Source of the DNA: Dichotomocladium elegans
Taxonomy: Eukaryota > Mucoromycota > Mucoromycetes > Mucorales > Lichtheimiaceae
Direction: 5' to 3'
Length of the DNA stretch: 64,000 nt
Assembly (NCBI GenBank): GCA_025716815.1
Contig: JAIXMN010000007.1
Span: 79,501 to 143,500 of the forward strand
Positions within the stretch are counted from its first letter, which is position 1, and the number at the start of each line of letters is the position of its first letter. Below, piece by piece: positions 10,635-23,149 of this stretch. Below the pieces are notes generated by a model. The model was not told the DNA's origin. It saw nothing but the letters and a program-made list of their open reading frames with translations, and made no database searches. The position numbers were made by a program, and so were the translations under genes.

Positions 10635-13600
10635 TTATCCAGCCAACGCAAACCAACGGGCCCGGCACGCAACAGCTTCTTTTCGAACATGCCGTTTCTT
10701 GTCGTCTAATGCAATCACAAGCTGCTTAACAACTTGCTTGGACACCGACTGCAGGAGAAGCTGTGGTTGGGTCAGGCCACTTGCCGGCGGTGTACTGCTC
10801 GTCGTCCCAGCTGCAAATGAACCGAGACATTTCAATGCTGCCACACGCACAATGGATGCAGGATGGCCTGAACTCAGGTTAAGAAGCGTATCGATAAGTG
10901 CACGGAAATGATCGGCAGGGATGATTTCATTGTTGATGGCGCTCGGAACAACGATTTGTTGGGTGACACGAAGGAGCGAGGTCACGAGGGTGGCGTCAGA
11001 AAGGAATTGAAGCGACATGATGATGCCGGCAATTATCTTCAATTTTAACGAATATGAGACCCCTCTTCCTGTCCTGTGACCCTCCTGTTTCGAAGACTTA
11101 CTTTGCGCGATTCGCTGGATATGATTGATATAGGAAGATGTGTGATGATGTATGAAAATGCACATAGATGATTGAATTGGATTCCTAAAACCCAACTAGG
11201 TAGGTAAACTGTGCCAAGTCATGCAAAGATTATCAGGCTATATTCCCTTTACCTCCAGATGATGAAGTTTCAATTCGATGCATGAGTTTTGGGATGCAGT
11301 GATAGAAAATACGTTGCTTGTACAAGGCCTAGAGAATGGTGTTAATCGCAACGACTCCAAGCTAAAATCAATGATAGACCTACAGAAGTATTCGCAAAGG
11401 AAGCCTTGGTCAAAATCAGTTCATCTTCCTGTAAAATGGTTGTAAAAGAGGTAGCAATATGGTATGCAAATGGGTCCTCTGTATTGAGTTGGGCCATATG
11501 CAGATCTATTAGTTCCCAGCCTATGGCATGTCCTTTGATAACCATTGCTTTGGCAATCTAAAAGAAGTCCTGTGAGCGATATGTCTCTACTTAGTGTGAG
11601 ATGAATGTTTACCCAAACAGATAGAAGCCACGCCACCGATTTGAGCCATAAAGGAGAATCCGAGTTCTGGAAAGCATCGAGTATCCTGGGTTGGATGATC
11701 GACCTGATGATATCTAGCATTCGTTCTGTGCGTTTTTTGAAGCTTAGACATTGTCATTACGGCTTATTGGTATTGGACGTACCATCATTAGATTTGTTGA
11801 CGAGGGCGGCAATGGTTTTCACAATAGAGATCTGCTGTGTATGCTGTATATTTGACTCCAAGGCGTAAATGACGAGCTGTCTGACTATATTTGTACAATC
11901 TGCCATGAGAGGCTCTATCTAATATACATAAATTGAACACCTTATTTAATGACGACAGGAAGCGGTATCCATGTTGGTTTCCACTTGCCTCTTTTCGAGC
12001 ATTTCCGACAATCGCGGGAAACAGGATAGAAATATCGACGGAGCCTCCATTGGCGCTTTCCTATATATGATGTGGGTGTAAAACGTAAATTGAGCATACT
12101 TTTATATTTGTAGATACGTAGGGAAAAAAGAGATAAGTACCCAGAGATTATACGGATGTGTGGCTCCAGAATGCTGGAACTCCAAGTCAATTACCGACAA
12201 ATCACCGGCTATAAAGAGTTTGTAGGCACATTCAAAGGATGCCTTTTGGAAACTGTATGGTTCTTGTAAGCCAATAAATAGATGCAAAAAGGTGTTACTC
12301 GTCAAAAGATTAAAGTTTTACCTTATGCTTGATCCTCGCTGGATGGTTGCAAGAATATTTGCTAACAAACAAACGTTACTTTTTTTACTGGCTAGAAAAC
12401 ACTGTAAATTACCTAACATATTCATCAGCTTCGAGTCAAGGCGCCAGGCATCTGGCAGTTGCATTGATGACCGAACACACTCTCTCAAAATAACAGGGAA
12501 GACGAGATTCTGGGAAAACTGGGCGATCTGGTCGTCTTTCATGGAGATTTTTAAAGCGCCTATGATATATTTTGTTACCAGGTGCGCGTAGGAGAAGTCC
12601 CTCTGTTCATCTGCTAATGGAAATAATGTAAGGCGATCTGCGCTGCGTGTGCTTCATTCCAGATATATTACCGCAATGTCCAAGGAAATAGTTTAGCTTA
12701 TCGAAAAGACATGGGATAATCTTGTGCGAAAAGCGCGTTTGGGGAATCAATTTTTCTAAAACATACAGTGATCGCGTGTAGTCAGCAGCTTCTGCGACTC
12801 GGTCTAGAAAAACAGGAAGAATGGTCCTTTCGGTAAGGGAAGGTGCAATTCTTGAGGAGGTAACGAAGATAGATAGGGCGATGTTTCTGTAGAATGCGGC
12901 TTCAGACATACAATTCGGATATTCGGTTTAGATTTGCATACATGCCTTGCATGTTGGTTGTCTTCACCCAAGTAAATCCCCATGAGATGTTCTACTATAA
13001 CTTGAAGCTTTTGTTCCTTCGTCAACAACCGAGAATAGGATCCAAGTTTTGCAGTCCACTTGAGATACGTACCTCTTCCGAAGTAAGGAAATTTGTTATG
13101 GATGACATTTCGTGTAATCCTTCCAGAGCTGAGTGTCGTACATTCACGTCACTGCTGTTCATTGAACTCGTAAATGCAAATAGAAGTTGGGGCTTAAAGG
13201 GAAGAAGGGGAGACTGGATATGATGCTGTGTATCTAAGTAAGTTTATATGAGTCAAAGACGGTCGAATCGCACAAAGGGATAATGAGAGGAAGACTGACC
13301 ATTATCAGGCAACGAAGAAATGCCGTATAATTTTCTATTGGTCTTCAGAACAGCATTAAAAACGTCAACGATTGCCTTTTGTCGCACGGGCTGATCTGAA
13401 GTCTTAAATAGACGTGTCAAAATTGGAACGAGCGTTTGTGTAACAGCTGAACATGTTGGATCTATATCGATGCATCAATTTAAGTTTTGATGATCTGGTC
13501 ATCTCAGTCACTCCACTCAATACCTGCTGCGGAAGCCGCCGCACAAAGAATATGTCCGGCTGATTTCGCATCTTTGAGTTCAGGATGCTCCAGTTTCTCG

Positions 13601-15204
13601 ATGCAAGGATCTAGCAGCGAACGGATTGCCGCCTCCACAGGTAAACGGATATCTGCGATGCAAATACCGCCCGCGAGAGTGCTTACAACACTATGTATGG
13701 TAGCCAAGGAAATTCTTTCCATCTCAGATGATCTTGCAACGTACACCTAAATATTCCAAATAGCAATTCGATCCGTTATGTGAATAGGTTTGTTCTTGCA
13801 ATAGAACGTAGACAGTACCTCATTTGATAGCGCTTTAAAAAGCTCGGTTACATGAGGTAGGAGAGCATGAGGCCCATACGCCGGTGCGCATAATCCAATG
13901 GTTTCAATGGCATCGCTCTGTTGAATGAATTAATAACTAATATAATGTTTCATTCCTTGGTATTCAATTTCCCTCGAACCTTCGCGCTTCCGGTTGTTTT
14001 AATGACTTTCTCGATTAAGAGAGGGGTCGCAAAGTTAGCAAAGTAAGGTGTAGATGAAAGACACTCTCTATATGACAAAATAGTCACGAATGATTTCGTC
14101 AGTACTTAGAAAGAAGAACTTGCTATTCAAAGAAAAACAATCACCTAAGCGCAGTCTTTAGCTGTTGCGTTGTGATACCGTATGGATCGTTCGGTGGCGG
14201 AGTAAAAGTAATCGGAAAATAACAAAATGCATAATCGAATAAATCCTACATGGATCATGTCAGTTCGGCTGAGATCCTGGTCGCTTCTTTACAGTAAATA
14301 GCAAATGCCGTCCTCACTTCAACATGAATGGAGATGTCGAAATTAGTAATGACAAGGCGAACAAGCTCAAACACTTTGAGCAGGTTGCGCGGATCTTTTT
14401 CTCCATCGACCAGGTTGATAAATCCACCAACGAAGTCCATTTCAGGATGTCGCAGGGCTAGCAGTATTGTCAGTATTGTCCGTATAAGTCCCTAGTCTCT
14501 ATGCTGACAATCCGGCCTCACTGGCCCCCTTCATGCTTATACCTAAAATATAATTCTCGATCATTTTCTCAAGTGACAGCAGGAGCTTATAACGAGCGTC
14601 ATGATGTAGCGATTTTGTTTTCACATGGGTAAATAGACTATAATACATGTCAGAGTGAGGAATTCTGCCTTTGTGGACGTGTACTCCTCCTTTATATATA
14701 TATATATATCACTTACGCCTGACAAATCCGTGCGGCGTGCTCATCATAAAAGGATGAGCCAGGTGGTATCATTACAAGTGCATTGATAATATCCACAAAG
14801 CGGTTCATGATGAGCGGATGGTTGCCCGGCAACCGGTCGCATACAAACTCGACAATGGCATTCACTTCATTTTCGATAGTTAGGTCATTTGGCGAGAAAA
14901 GAAATGGTTATTCCCCATTTTTTCGTTTTTATTTTTCGTACCTGAAGAACTATTAAATGTTTTACCGCTATGGACGGTGATTTGAGCGAGCAGTTCTGTG
15001 CCTTTATAAATATGGGTGTCATCAAATCTAGTCTCTTCCTGCTGCGCAGTTATACCCGCTTACATTTGTAGTGGTCTTTTTGGTGAGTCCATGCCGATGA
15101 GAGAATGTTGACAATTGTCAAGACAGCTTCCGGGTGTCGTGTGATATCTTTGATTTTTCGCATATGTATCTACATGTGAGTGACCTCTGTCCCTCCCTCC
15201 CTCC

Positions 15205-15235
<31 letters not shown>

Positions 15236-15387
15236 TGGCTCTCGATGTCGGTGTTGACAACGGGCCCCAGTTTTCATATCCCGAGAAGACGCTTACAAAG
15301 AAGGACATGAGCCAGTAATGAAGGTTCGATTTCAACGCGCGATGAAGAGAGCCATTGCGCAATGAGCTCCTCGCAGGCGTTGTTCAT
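10635..15387 (-). CDS. MMS19: MMS19-type HEAT-repeat protein, cytosolic Fe-S targeting factor
   Basis: MMS19 is the large HEAT-repeat subunit of the CIA targeting complex. It hands Fe-S clusters to DNA polymerases, helicases and glycosylases. Two signatures identify it. Near the N-terminus (about 14400) is GGFINLVDGEKDPRNLLKVF, matching the MMS19 block VMDGEKDPRNLL. The last residues are ALDDKKRHVRKEAV followed by CRARWFALAG and a stop, matching the vertebrate ending LDDKKRLVRKEAVSARGEWFLLG. Between them are many short exons with helical, Leu-rich repeats. The start at 15387 gives MNNACEELIAQWLSSSR, the first Met with a continuous helical frame, but the first exon is not verified. At least a dozen introns are present, so the product is about 1000-1100 residues. 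Confidence 0.88.
14690..14711. repeat. AT microsatellite in an MMS19 intron
   Basis: A short run of TA dinucleotides lies in an intron between two MMS19 exons. It is non-coding. Confidence 0.75.
15193..15238. repeat. CCCT/CT/GT microsatellite in the MMS19 5' region
   Basis: Consecutive ccct, ct and gt runs occupy about 45 bp inside the first or second intron of MMS19. Confidence 0.85.
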
Positions 15388-16787
15388 AGGGTAAAGTAAA
15401 GAAAGGCAGAAAAAAAAATAACGAGGGAAGACACTAGCATTAGGTTATCAGATTTCCCGAAAACTTATCTGATCTGCGTTATGGAATCAATGAAACACCG
15501 ATAGATAATCCCAACTGCTCAGAAATGATACATCAAACAAGACGTATGTATAGCGCTTCAAAGACACTTTCTAACTTAGCATGCTTGTTATATAAAACTA
15601 TCAATAAAGGAGAATAGGAAGAAGCATATGGCCCTTGATTGAAAAAGTTGATAGATACATCGATCTAAGCGGGCAGAATCTCAGCTGAAGCATGCAATAA
15701 TATCAGATGGTGGCTGGAATAGAGATCTATTGGCATCACTTACTCACATGCATCAAGACGTTTTAACATTTTTTTGTTCTTAAGTAACATGCAGATCGGA
15801 AGACATAGGGGAGCAACGCAGCTTTTCTTTGATAAAATCTTGACCTACTGGAAACGCGAGAGATTTTTCTCTTGATTAATCAAGTTCTTTCCATAGGCTC
15901 CTCCCAACTTCATATACCTTTCAAGTTACTAAGAAAAGCCTCCATCTACATGTAGGACGGATCCTCGCGGCAATAATGATAGGAACAGAATGCAAAATAT
16001 ATTGCCGCTCAAAACTGTTCAACTATGTCGCATACGATGGGTAGAGAAGGAAAGAAAGAGATGAGAGGTATACGGTCATCAGTAGAAAGCCTTGACTTAG
16101 GCGGGAGGAAGTCAAGTATAATATTGGATAACAATGGCCGAAGAATTGAGGTGCGGCGGTTAAGCACTAACCAACGGAATCAGTTCCGGTAAGCAACTGC
16201 GAAAAAAGGCTAAACTATCTTATCTACCAGCCGCCAGATGGTAAGTTCAGCTAAGTCGCGGTGCCCACTGCGGCGATTTGAGGGGAATATCAGAGCTGTC
16301 CCACTTTCCCTATTAAACGCTGCTGTCAACGAAACTAAGGCATCTATTTGCGTTGAAGCAACACATGCTGTTCCTTGACGGACTTCTTCTGTTGGCTGCT
16401 GATAAAAGTCATTTAATGTTGATCTCGGATGGTGTATTGACTTCTATCCGGGCATGAATAGCGATTCAGGAGTGTCTTTTACTCATTAGATTTGTTATGT
16501 AGTATCCAAGCCAATAGTGTAGGAGAGATACGGCATTCAAAGTAACAAACTGATATGTCTCAGAAATATCGAGGTAGGGGAATGATGACGGATACATTAC
16601 TGCATTCTATACGTAGTCCAGATAAGGCTTGGTGAGGTCTTTGCAACTCTCCGCATGATCGATATCGCCTTTGCCCAACATTGCAATATATTGTTATTTT
16701 GGATGGATAAAAAGGAAGGGGGGGAAATGATAAAAATTGGCGTACAACCTGTCCCCATCGAAACGTAGTTATCTATTTACAACTTTT
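15388..16787. other. Gene-free interval between MMS19 and YIP1
   Basis: About 1.4 kb with no supported gene on either strand. It must contain the MMS19 promoter at its left end, since MMS19 is transcribed leftward, and the YIP1 terminator at its right end. Open frames are all short, and no transposon motif or RNA fold was recognised. Confidence 0.4.
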
Positions 16788-17645
16788 CTAGAAGACGGTC
16801 ATCAATGCAAAGCATGCATAGAAGAGACCAACAGGGTATGCGACTAGAAATCTTTGCTCGCTCATGTGGAGCACACTCGTGAACATTCCAGAGCTCGAGC
16901 ATGTGCACCAAAGGATACTGATGGCCGTGAGGACGAGCCCCACAAACCCACCCAAGGGAAGCACAACGCTGAATCCGCTCAACATCACCATTGGTAGCAA
17001 GCAATAACCGAGTACGCTTGCCGTTCGTGACCAGTCAACACCGTTCTCGCTCATGAGATTCAAGATAGAGTAGATCGACACCACACCTAGGAGTCCCACG
17101 CCGTAGATGTATCCAAAGTGCACCTTGCCTGAAAGCATCAAGAAGATGCCGAACAGGAAGATAAATAGAAGTGGGCCGGCCAAGTCAGCATCGTCCATAA
17201 TTGTATCAGGAACAGATCGAATCGGATTCAGGACAGTTAAACTCTACAGTTGAATTGATAGGAGTTGTTAGTTAGATATGTGGCGATTCGAGCATTGTCG
17301 TTACGGCTGGGATGTATACATTGGTACAGGCTGAAGATTAGATACCTTTGACTTGATGTGGTCGAAATTTATTCCGAGTTCTTCGAGCAAGGGCGGCTCA
17401 TCGGCAAAGCCACCAGTGCCAAACGCGCTCCAAAACGAACCAGATTGGGAATCATAACTCGTACCCCGCATGTCTCCAGTTGCAGCAGGGGGTGGGTTGG
17501 CATAATAGGATGATGAATACTGGTCACCGTACGACGAAGCATAAAACTGTAGATTATCAGCACCGGAATTGCCTGAATCATAATAGCCGTTTTGAGGTGC
17601 AGAATTATCAAAGAGCACCGAATGGACAGGTTGATTGGACGCCAT
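16788..17645 (-). CDS. YIP1: Yip1 family Golgi membrane protein (YIPF5-like)
   Basis: Yip1 is a multi-spanning ER/Golgi protein that interacts with Ypt/Rab GTPases and helps COPII vesicle budding. The N-terminal cytosolic half is rich in Tyr, Ser, Asn and Gly and carries the family block EPPLLEELGINFDHIKSK. A GT-AG intron follows, and the frame resumes with SLTVLNPIRSVPDTIMDD and ADLAGPLLFIFLFG, the conserved entry into the membrane domain. About five hydrophobic helices follow, ending PVGLFYACFALMTVF. The start MASNQP at 17645 was preferred; an in-frame ATG three codons upstream (17654) is also possible. The product is about 255 residues. It is transcribed away from CHS5, with about 450 bp of shared upstream sequence. 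Confidence 0.92.
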
Positions 17646-18091
17646 TAGGAACAAGGACGAATGGGAACCTCAATATATTTCGCCCTCGACTTAAATTTTG
17701 CAGTGATTCAGCGGACTTGAATCTGTGTGCATATGACGGAATATAGGCACAGGGATTTGGGGAAAGAGCATATCCCAGCAGTATCAAGCTGCACCGTTAG
17801 GTAGTTTTCCGTACTATCTTCTTTACTCCAAACCGCATGGGATTTTGTTGAGATGCGTTCCACCTTTGAGCTGTCCACTAAGTACGATACAGTGGCATAT
17901 TTGTGGATGGTAACATACCACTGCTTCCAGATACCGAGGTTGGAATCCGCATAGGCTGGAGGATTCTCAACACCCAGTGCTACTGCTTGCAATAAGTGAC
18001 CCCGCCATATTCGAGTCCCGATCATCAAAGCCCGCGTTTTATTGTAAGCTAGCGAGAAAGCTCCCGCATACTAGCGATACAAATCGTTTTG
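17646..18091. promoter_or_regulatory. Shared upstream region of YIP1 and CHS5
   Basis: Two genes diverge from this 446-bp interval, so both promoters should lie here. Open frames on either strand have no domain content. No clear TATA box was recognised. Confidence 0.45.
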
Positions 18092-19146
18092 ATGACATCT
18101 GTCCAGTTCACTGTTGGCCGGCTGGACGCCGGTATGGTAAGAGCGCTTCAACCTCTCTTTTTGTCACCATTCCAATATGACACCTCCCAAACCCATCATG
18201 CAACTTTGCCCTTCCACAAATCGCCAATACCACACCCGTCATAGGCCATTCTCCTAACCGATGACCATCATCTTATCGAATTTCCGTCATTATTGCTTCC
18301 AAACGGTGTCACGTCCGGCAGTATTGTAAACATTTCAGTCAGCCGCAATAAAGAGGAGGAAGAAAAGAAAACGAAACAGTTTTGGGACTTGGAAGAGACA
18401 ATCCTCAAGAAGTATGGTGAGGTCGAACCAGAAAATCCGACATTGCACGTACGACATACCACCCAGACATCCTTAACTCTCGAGTGGGAACCATTGAAGC
18501 TCCATACAGCCGAGCTTCGCTCATTGGAGATATACAAGAATGGCACAAAGTTGGCACAGGTATACACACCTTGATGATCCCCCGTTTGGCAGAGAAGAAT
18601 TAATGCGTGCTCCCTGGCCATCGCCACCACCACTCCTAAGCATGTGCCTGCCAATACAAACCACATCAAACTGTCTGGCCTTGATGTGGACCACGAATAC
18701 GAATTCCATCTGGTGATGAAGACAACATCAGGCCAGTACGAATCGAACCGTGTAAAGGTTCGCACGCACAAGATGGAGGATCTAACAGGTATTGTGGTTA
18801 CCTTTGGCGAATTTCAGCAATCCGAACCGGTGATCTCTGAGATGAAGGCACTGCTGGATAAGATCGGCGCAGCATGGACCGAAGAGATAACGCATGATAC
18901 AACTCATCTGATTGCCCAAGTGCCACGTGGAAGCAAGTACGAAATGGCCTTAACCAATTCTATACCCGTTGTCAAGCCCGACTGGCTTGTGCAATGCGAC
19001 AAGAATAAGAAAATCCAGGTAAAAAGAAAAAAAAAAGTTGACATGGAGGATGACCAAATAGACTCACTGACTGATTTTTTTTACTTTTCCAGCCTTCTCT
19101 GCCGTACTATATCGTGAGCGTCCCTAGCAGCAGCTTCAACGCCTAA
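18092..19146 (+). CDS. CHS5: Chs5-like exomer scaffold (FN3 + BRCT)
   Basis: Chs5 is the scaffold of exomer, the coat that moves chitin synthase Chs3 and other cargo from the trans-Golgi to the surface. Exon 1 (MTSVQFTVGRLDAGM) joins exon 2 at 18226 in phase and gives AILLTDDHHLIEFPSLLLP, matching the Chs5 N-terminus that binds ChAPs. The FN3 domain contains NPTLHVRHTTQTSLTLEWEP, then after an intron LSGLDVDHEYEFHLVMKTTS and VRTHKMEDLTGI. The BRCT domain contains HDTTHLIAQVP and NSIPVVKPDWLVQC. The last exon adds PSLPYYIVSVPSSSFNA and a stop at 19144-19146. The protein ends just after BRCT and lacks the long Lys/Glu-rich tail of yeast Chs5; it corresponds to the conserved core of about 290-310 residues. 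Confidence 0.92.
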
Positions 19147-19471
19147 CTTTACTGTATAGTGGGTAGCCTCTGCTCTACTCTTAGTAAATCTTCTTCCACC
19201 TTCTTCCCAGTCAAATCGCTTATGGATTATACATAGCTACACGCTCGCATTGATGCAGATGCATGTTCACGGTTGCTAAGTACTGAGCAAAGTACAGAGA
19301 TTAATATAAATGATAGTTAGTACAAGGAATCAATGCAAGCGGCCCCGATTTGGGGTGGGGGTGAAAGTAGGAAAAATGAAAAATATATTTCCGCCAAAGT
19401 AGTCACGACGACAGCCCGGCTTAACCGGCTTTTCCTTTCCGCCTTCTCTTATAATCTACACATCTTCCACC
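19147..19471. promoter_or_regulatory. Interval between CHS5 and ACP
   Basis: The interval is 325 bp and presumably holds the CHS5 3' UTR and the ACP promoter. Pyrimidine-rich sequence just before the ATG (about 19430-19470) resembles a fungal housekeeping promoter. Nothing else was recognised. Confidence 0.4.
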
Positions 19472-19973
19472 ATGTTCCGCCCCAATGTCATCTTGAATGC
19501 TGCCTCGCGCGCCGCTAGCGTTTCAAATGTGCGCCAGCAAGCATTCATGCGCGTCATGCCTGCTGCTGTGTCCCGTTTCTACTCTACCGCTGGTCTTTCC
19601 CGCGACCAGGTCGAGTCCCGAGTCCTTGAAATTGTCAAGGGTTTTGACAAGGTGGATTCGTCCAAGGTAAGCAGCAGAAAAATACATATCGAAGAAGAGC
19701 ATTCCGTAGAAGAGAAGGGGAGAAGCTGGATTACAAAACAAAACAAAATAATAATGAACACTGCGGTTCTCACGCAATGTCTCTTGTCGTAAATAGGTCA
19801 CCAACACTGCTTCCTTTATTGACGACCTGGGTCTGGATAGCTTGGACGCTGTCGAGGTCGTGATGGCTATCGAAGAAGAATTCGGCGTTGAGATTCCGGA
19901 TAAAGAAGCTGACGAGATCAAGTCTGTCAAGCAGGCCATCGACTACGTTGCTTCCCGCCCGGATGCCCAATAA
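19472..19973 (+). CDS. ACP1: Mitochondrial acyl carrier protein (NDUFAB1/Acp1)
   Basis: Mitochondrial ACP carries acyl chains for type II fatty acid and lipoate synthesis. It is also a subunit of complex I and a partner of LYR-motif proteins, including in Fe-S cluster assembly. Exon 1 (19472-19666) begins [16 protein letters not shown] and has Arg-rich, acid-poor residues typical of a mitochondrial presequence ending near RFYSTAGLS. Exon 2 (19797-19973) continues [20 protein letters not shown]. The DSL motif carries the Ser that takes 4'-phosphopantetheine, and the [13 protein letters not shown] helix follows. One 130-bp GT-AG intron separates the exons. The length, about 123 residues, is normal for the family. 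It heads a run of three mitochondrial genes on this strand. Confidence 0.95.
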
Positions 19974-20483
19974 AAAGGATGAGGGGGAAATCAAGCAAGG
20001 TGTTGTTGTATGTAGGCGATAATAGACCCGTCGTAACAAAATGAAGTTATACTCTTATATATGGGAGAAGAAAGTGGTACGAAAATGTACTGCTCTCCTT
20101 CTGTTTACTTTATACATTTTGTGTACTGTTGTTGTTGTTGTTGCGGGTGTATTAAATGGGCCCTTCTTTCTTCTCGGATCCAGACGATCGGCCCACATGC
20201 AGGGTAACAGAACCTATACACACACACATGCATGTGTGCAGCATATCTATACAAGTATAAACGCAACACGTGTGCAGGCTTGTCCCAAGCGCTGGTTACG
20301 GACCTTGCAAAAACAATGAATCTGGAATGCTCCGACCGAGAGAGTTGTGGAGTGACAGGTTCACGCCAGTAAACCGTACCCCGACCCTCCCCCCCCACCA
20401 CCCCGACTCCCGCCCCGATATGTGACCACCATTCTACTTCCAACCACACGCACAACCTTTCTTTCTTTCTTTGCACGAGAATA
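19974..20483. other. Interval between ACP and the ICP55-like gene
   Basis: About 500 bp containing a GTT repeat (20126-20141), a short CA-rich stretch (20216-20240), and C-rich and TTTC patches just upstream of the next start. It likely contains the ACP terminator and the peptidase promoter. Confidence 0.35.
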
Positions 20484-22600
20484 ATGTACTGCCGGGGACG
20501 ATCACTCAAGGCAGGTGCGTAATAACACTTCATTTAGTTTCTTCGTTAGCTGATTTGCGAAAAAAAGTCTCGGAACTTGCTACTACACGCCTCGCCTGTA
20601 AGACGGGAGCTCTGGTCCGTCCTATGGCCGTCCCGGGTCTTCGGTCATTCCAGAAACTCTACTTTTCGGGAACGACTGTATCGAACTTGATTCCCGAGAC
20701 CCACCGGCGTTCATTTGGCCAGCCGACCGTATACAGCCACCCTAATCTGTTAAAGAAGGGAGAAGGTAAACGGAAAGGAAGTCATCCGCAACTTGCCGAA
20801 CTGACAGGTTTCATGTGGTTTCGTAACAGTGACACCTGGTCTTCCTGCCGCCGAATTTGAGCAGCGTCGTGCCAACTTGATGAAGGTGCTTCCAGAAGGC
20901 AGCGTCGTGATCACTGCTGGCTATAGTACACGGTATATGTCCAACAACGTTTTCTATCCATTCCATCAGAACACAGATTTCTGGTATCTCTGTGGCTTCA
21001 ATGAACCTGATTCGGCTATGATCTTGGGTAAGGAAAACAGACACTGAGCTGCGGTAAATTGGTAGTGGTGCATTTCTTTTTATGAATTTGCTCACCTCGT
21101 GGAAGAGAAGAACGACTCGGCACGGGGATATAAGCAAGTCATGTTTGTCCCCCCCAAGAGTCCGGCTGATGAGCTGTGGGATGGACCAAGATCAGGCGTC
21201 GAGGGCGCCAAAGAAATCTTTGCTGCGGACGAGGTAGGGCCACAATAACCTCTGTAGGCATCTCTTGGCATTTATTTAACAATATATTGTATAGGCTTAT
21301 GACAATGCACGATTCCCCATGTTCCTCAAGGACGCGCTTCAGGCGAAGCACGTATTTATAGACAAAACTGAACCATCAATCCTTTGCAGGGATGACGCAA
21401 AGCGGATCATTGATTTCGGTAGGTCCTCCTGGTCCAACTTTTGGAAGAATTTCCGGGGTTTGTCTTATTAAGCGCTACCATGGAAAGGATGCGCAGATGT
21501 GTATATTAATGACGGATGTTGGATCTTTTGTAGCAAAGTCGCAAAGGGCTCAAAAGCCGCTCTCGACGCTTATCCAAGAACTGCGGGTCGTGAAGAGCGA
21601 CAAAGAAATAGCGATCATGAAAGAGGCTGGTCTTATTTCGTCAAAATCATTCATTGAGGTACATACCTACTGCAGACCCTTACAACCTAAAAGCTGATAG
21701 CACATGGAACTCCAGGCAATGAAATGGACGAAACCTGGCTTTTCGGAGGCCCAATTATGGGCGAAGTTGGATTACGAATGCCGTATGCGAGGATCGAGCA
21801 TCTTGGCCTATGTTCCCGTAGTGGCTGGCGGCCCAAATGGTCTCTCAATGCACTATGTCCGCAACGATATGATGCTCAGGTATGGACGTAAGCAATACCT
21901 GTAACTAGAAATACAGATACTCAATGGACCGGGTGCAGAGATAATGATCTGGTGCTCGTCGACTGTGGTGGTGAATACAATGGTTATGCAAGCGATATTA
22001 CCCGCACTTGGCCTGTGAACGGAAAGTTCACTGAACCTCAGCGCAAGCTTTATCAAGCTGTTCTGAACGTGAATAAGGCGTGCATTAAAGTAAATACAAA
22101 CATCCGCTTGTAATTCATGATGTTGATTAATTCTTTGTGTTGGATAGCTATGTACAGAAGAAGCTAATATCTCACTTCACGGTATCCACGCTGTCTCGAC
22201 GCGGCTGATGAAGGAGGAACTAGCAAAGATTGGGTTCAAGTCAAACAAATGGGTGGGTGTAGATAGACAGCTAAGGAAGGAAGTCGGTCTGACTCTCTCT
22301 GCGTGTATATAGGACATTGAACGCATCCTCTACCCTCACCACGTGGGTCATTATCTTGGCTTGGATGTGCATGACTGTCATGACCTAGACCGATCACGCA
22401 AACTGAAGCAAAACATGGTGGTCACCATCGAGCCTGGCATTTACGTCCCCTATGATGACCGTTTCCCTGCTGAATATCAAGGAATTGCCATCCGCATCGA
22501 GGACAACTGTGTCATTGGCAAGGATGAGCCATATGTGCTCACTGCGACTGCTCCGAAAGAGGTGGTTGATATTGAATTTTGCTGTGCAAATACCAACTAG
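20484..22600 (+). CDS. ICP55: Mitochondrial Xaa-Pro aminopeptidase (XPNPEP3/Icp55-like)
   Basis: Icp55 removes one N-terminal residue from proteins already cut by the mitochondrial processing peptidase. This is an M24B metallopeptidase. The N-terminal domain shows PGLPAAEFEQRRANLMKVLP and FYPFHQNTDFWYLCGFNEPD. The catalytic domain has LVDCGGEYNGYASDITRTWP (two Asp ligands), HHVGHYLGLDVHD (His ligand), VVTIEPGIYVP (Glu) and IAIRIEDN (Glu), so the two-metal site is complete. At least eight introns are present. The N-terminus is uncertain: an in-frame Met at 20622 begins MAVPGLRSFQKLYFSG, a plausible presequence, and a start at 20484 needs a very short (about 35 nt) intron. It lies between two other mitochondrial genes on the same strand. 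Confidence 0.9.
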
Positions 22601-23149
22601 ACAATGAATGACACAGATACACGTTGCTGCTTCAATCTGTAACAGAGCTTGCTTGTTTGCCCAACATATAGTCATGTACATACACACCGATGTTTGCAAT
22701 GAGCACATTTGGACGGATAAAATGATGAAACCACATGGGCTAACTAACAAAAATCATTATTGCCAGCCGATTACGCAATGACCTTTAAATAGAGGTCCTG
22801 CTCCTCTTCATCTTGTCTAGAGATAATTCGGATGGATGACGCTTATACAGCAAGCGCTGGTTTTCCAAGTATGGAAAAAAGCATTACCATGAATCGCCAT
22901 CCCATCATCGACCAGGATTCACTGAATTCAATCATCATTCATTGATGACATGCGTGTGTCCATCTCCGTAGATAAATAGATTGCCTCGCTTGATTTTTTT
23001 TTTTGGCCTAGCAACGGAAACGAAAAAAATGCTTGTACACCGGTTTGGGGGGGGAAGGCGTGACTGGCTGGAAAAACAGCAGATGGGGGGCAACTTCCCA
23101 AAAGACACGGGGCTTTTTTTCAGTTCTTGGACAATAACAAAACCAAGTC
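22601..23149. promoter_or_regulatory. Interval between the ICP55-like gene and NDUFA5
   Basis: About 550 bp. It should contain the peptidase 3' end and the NDUFA5 promoter. A poly-T run at 22995-23004 and a G run at 23047-23055 are present. No gene is supported. Confidence 0.35.
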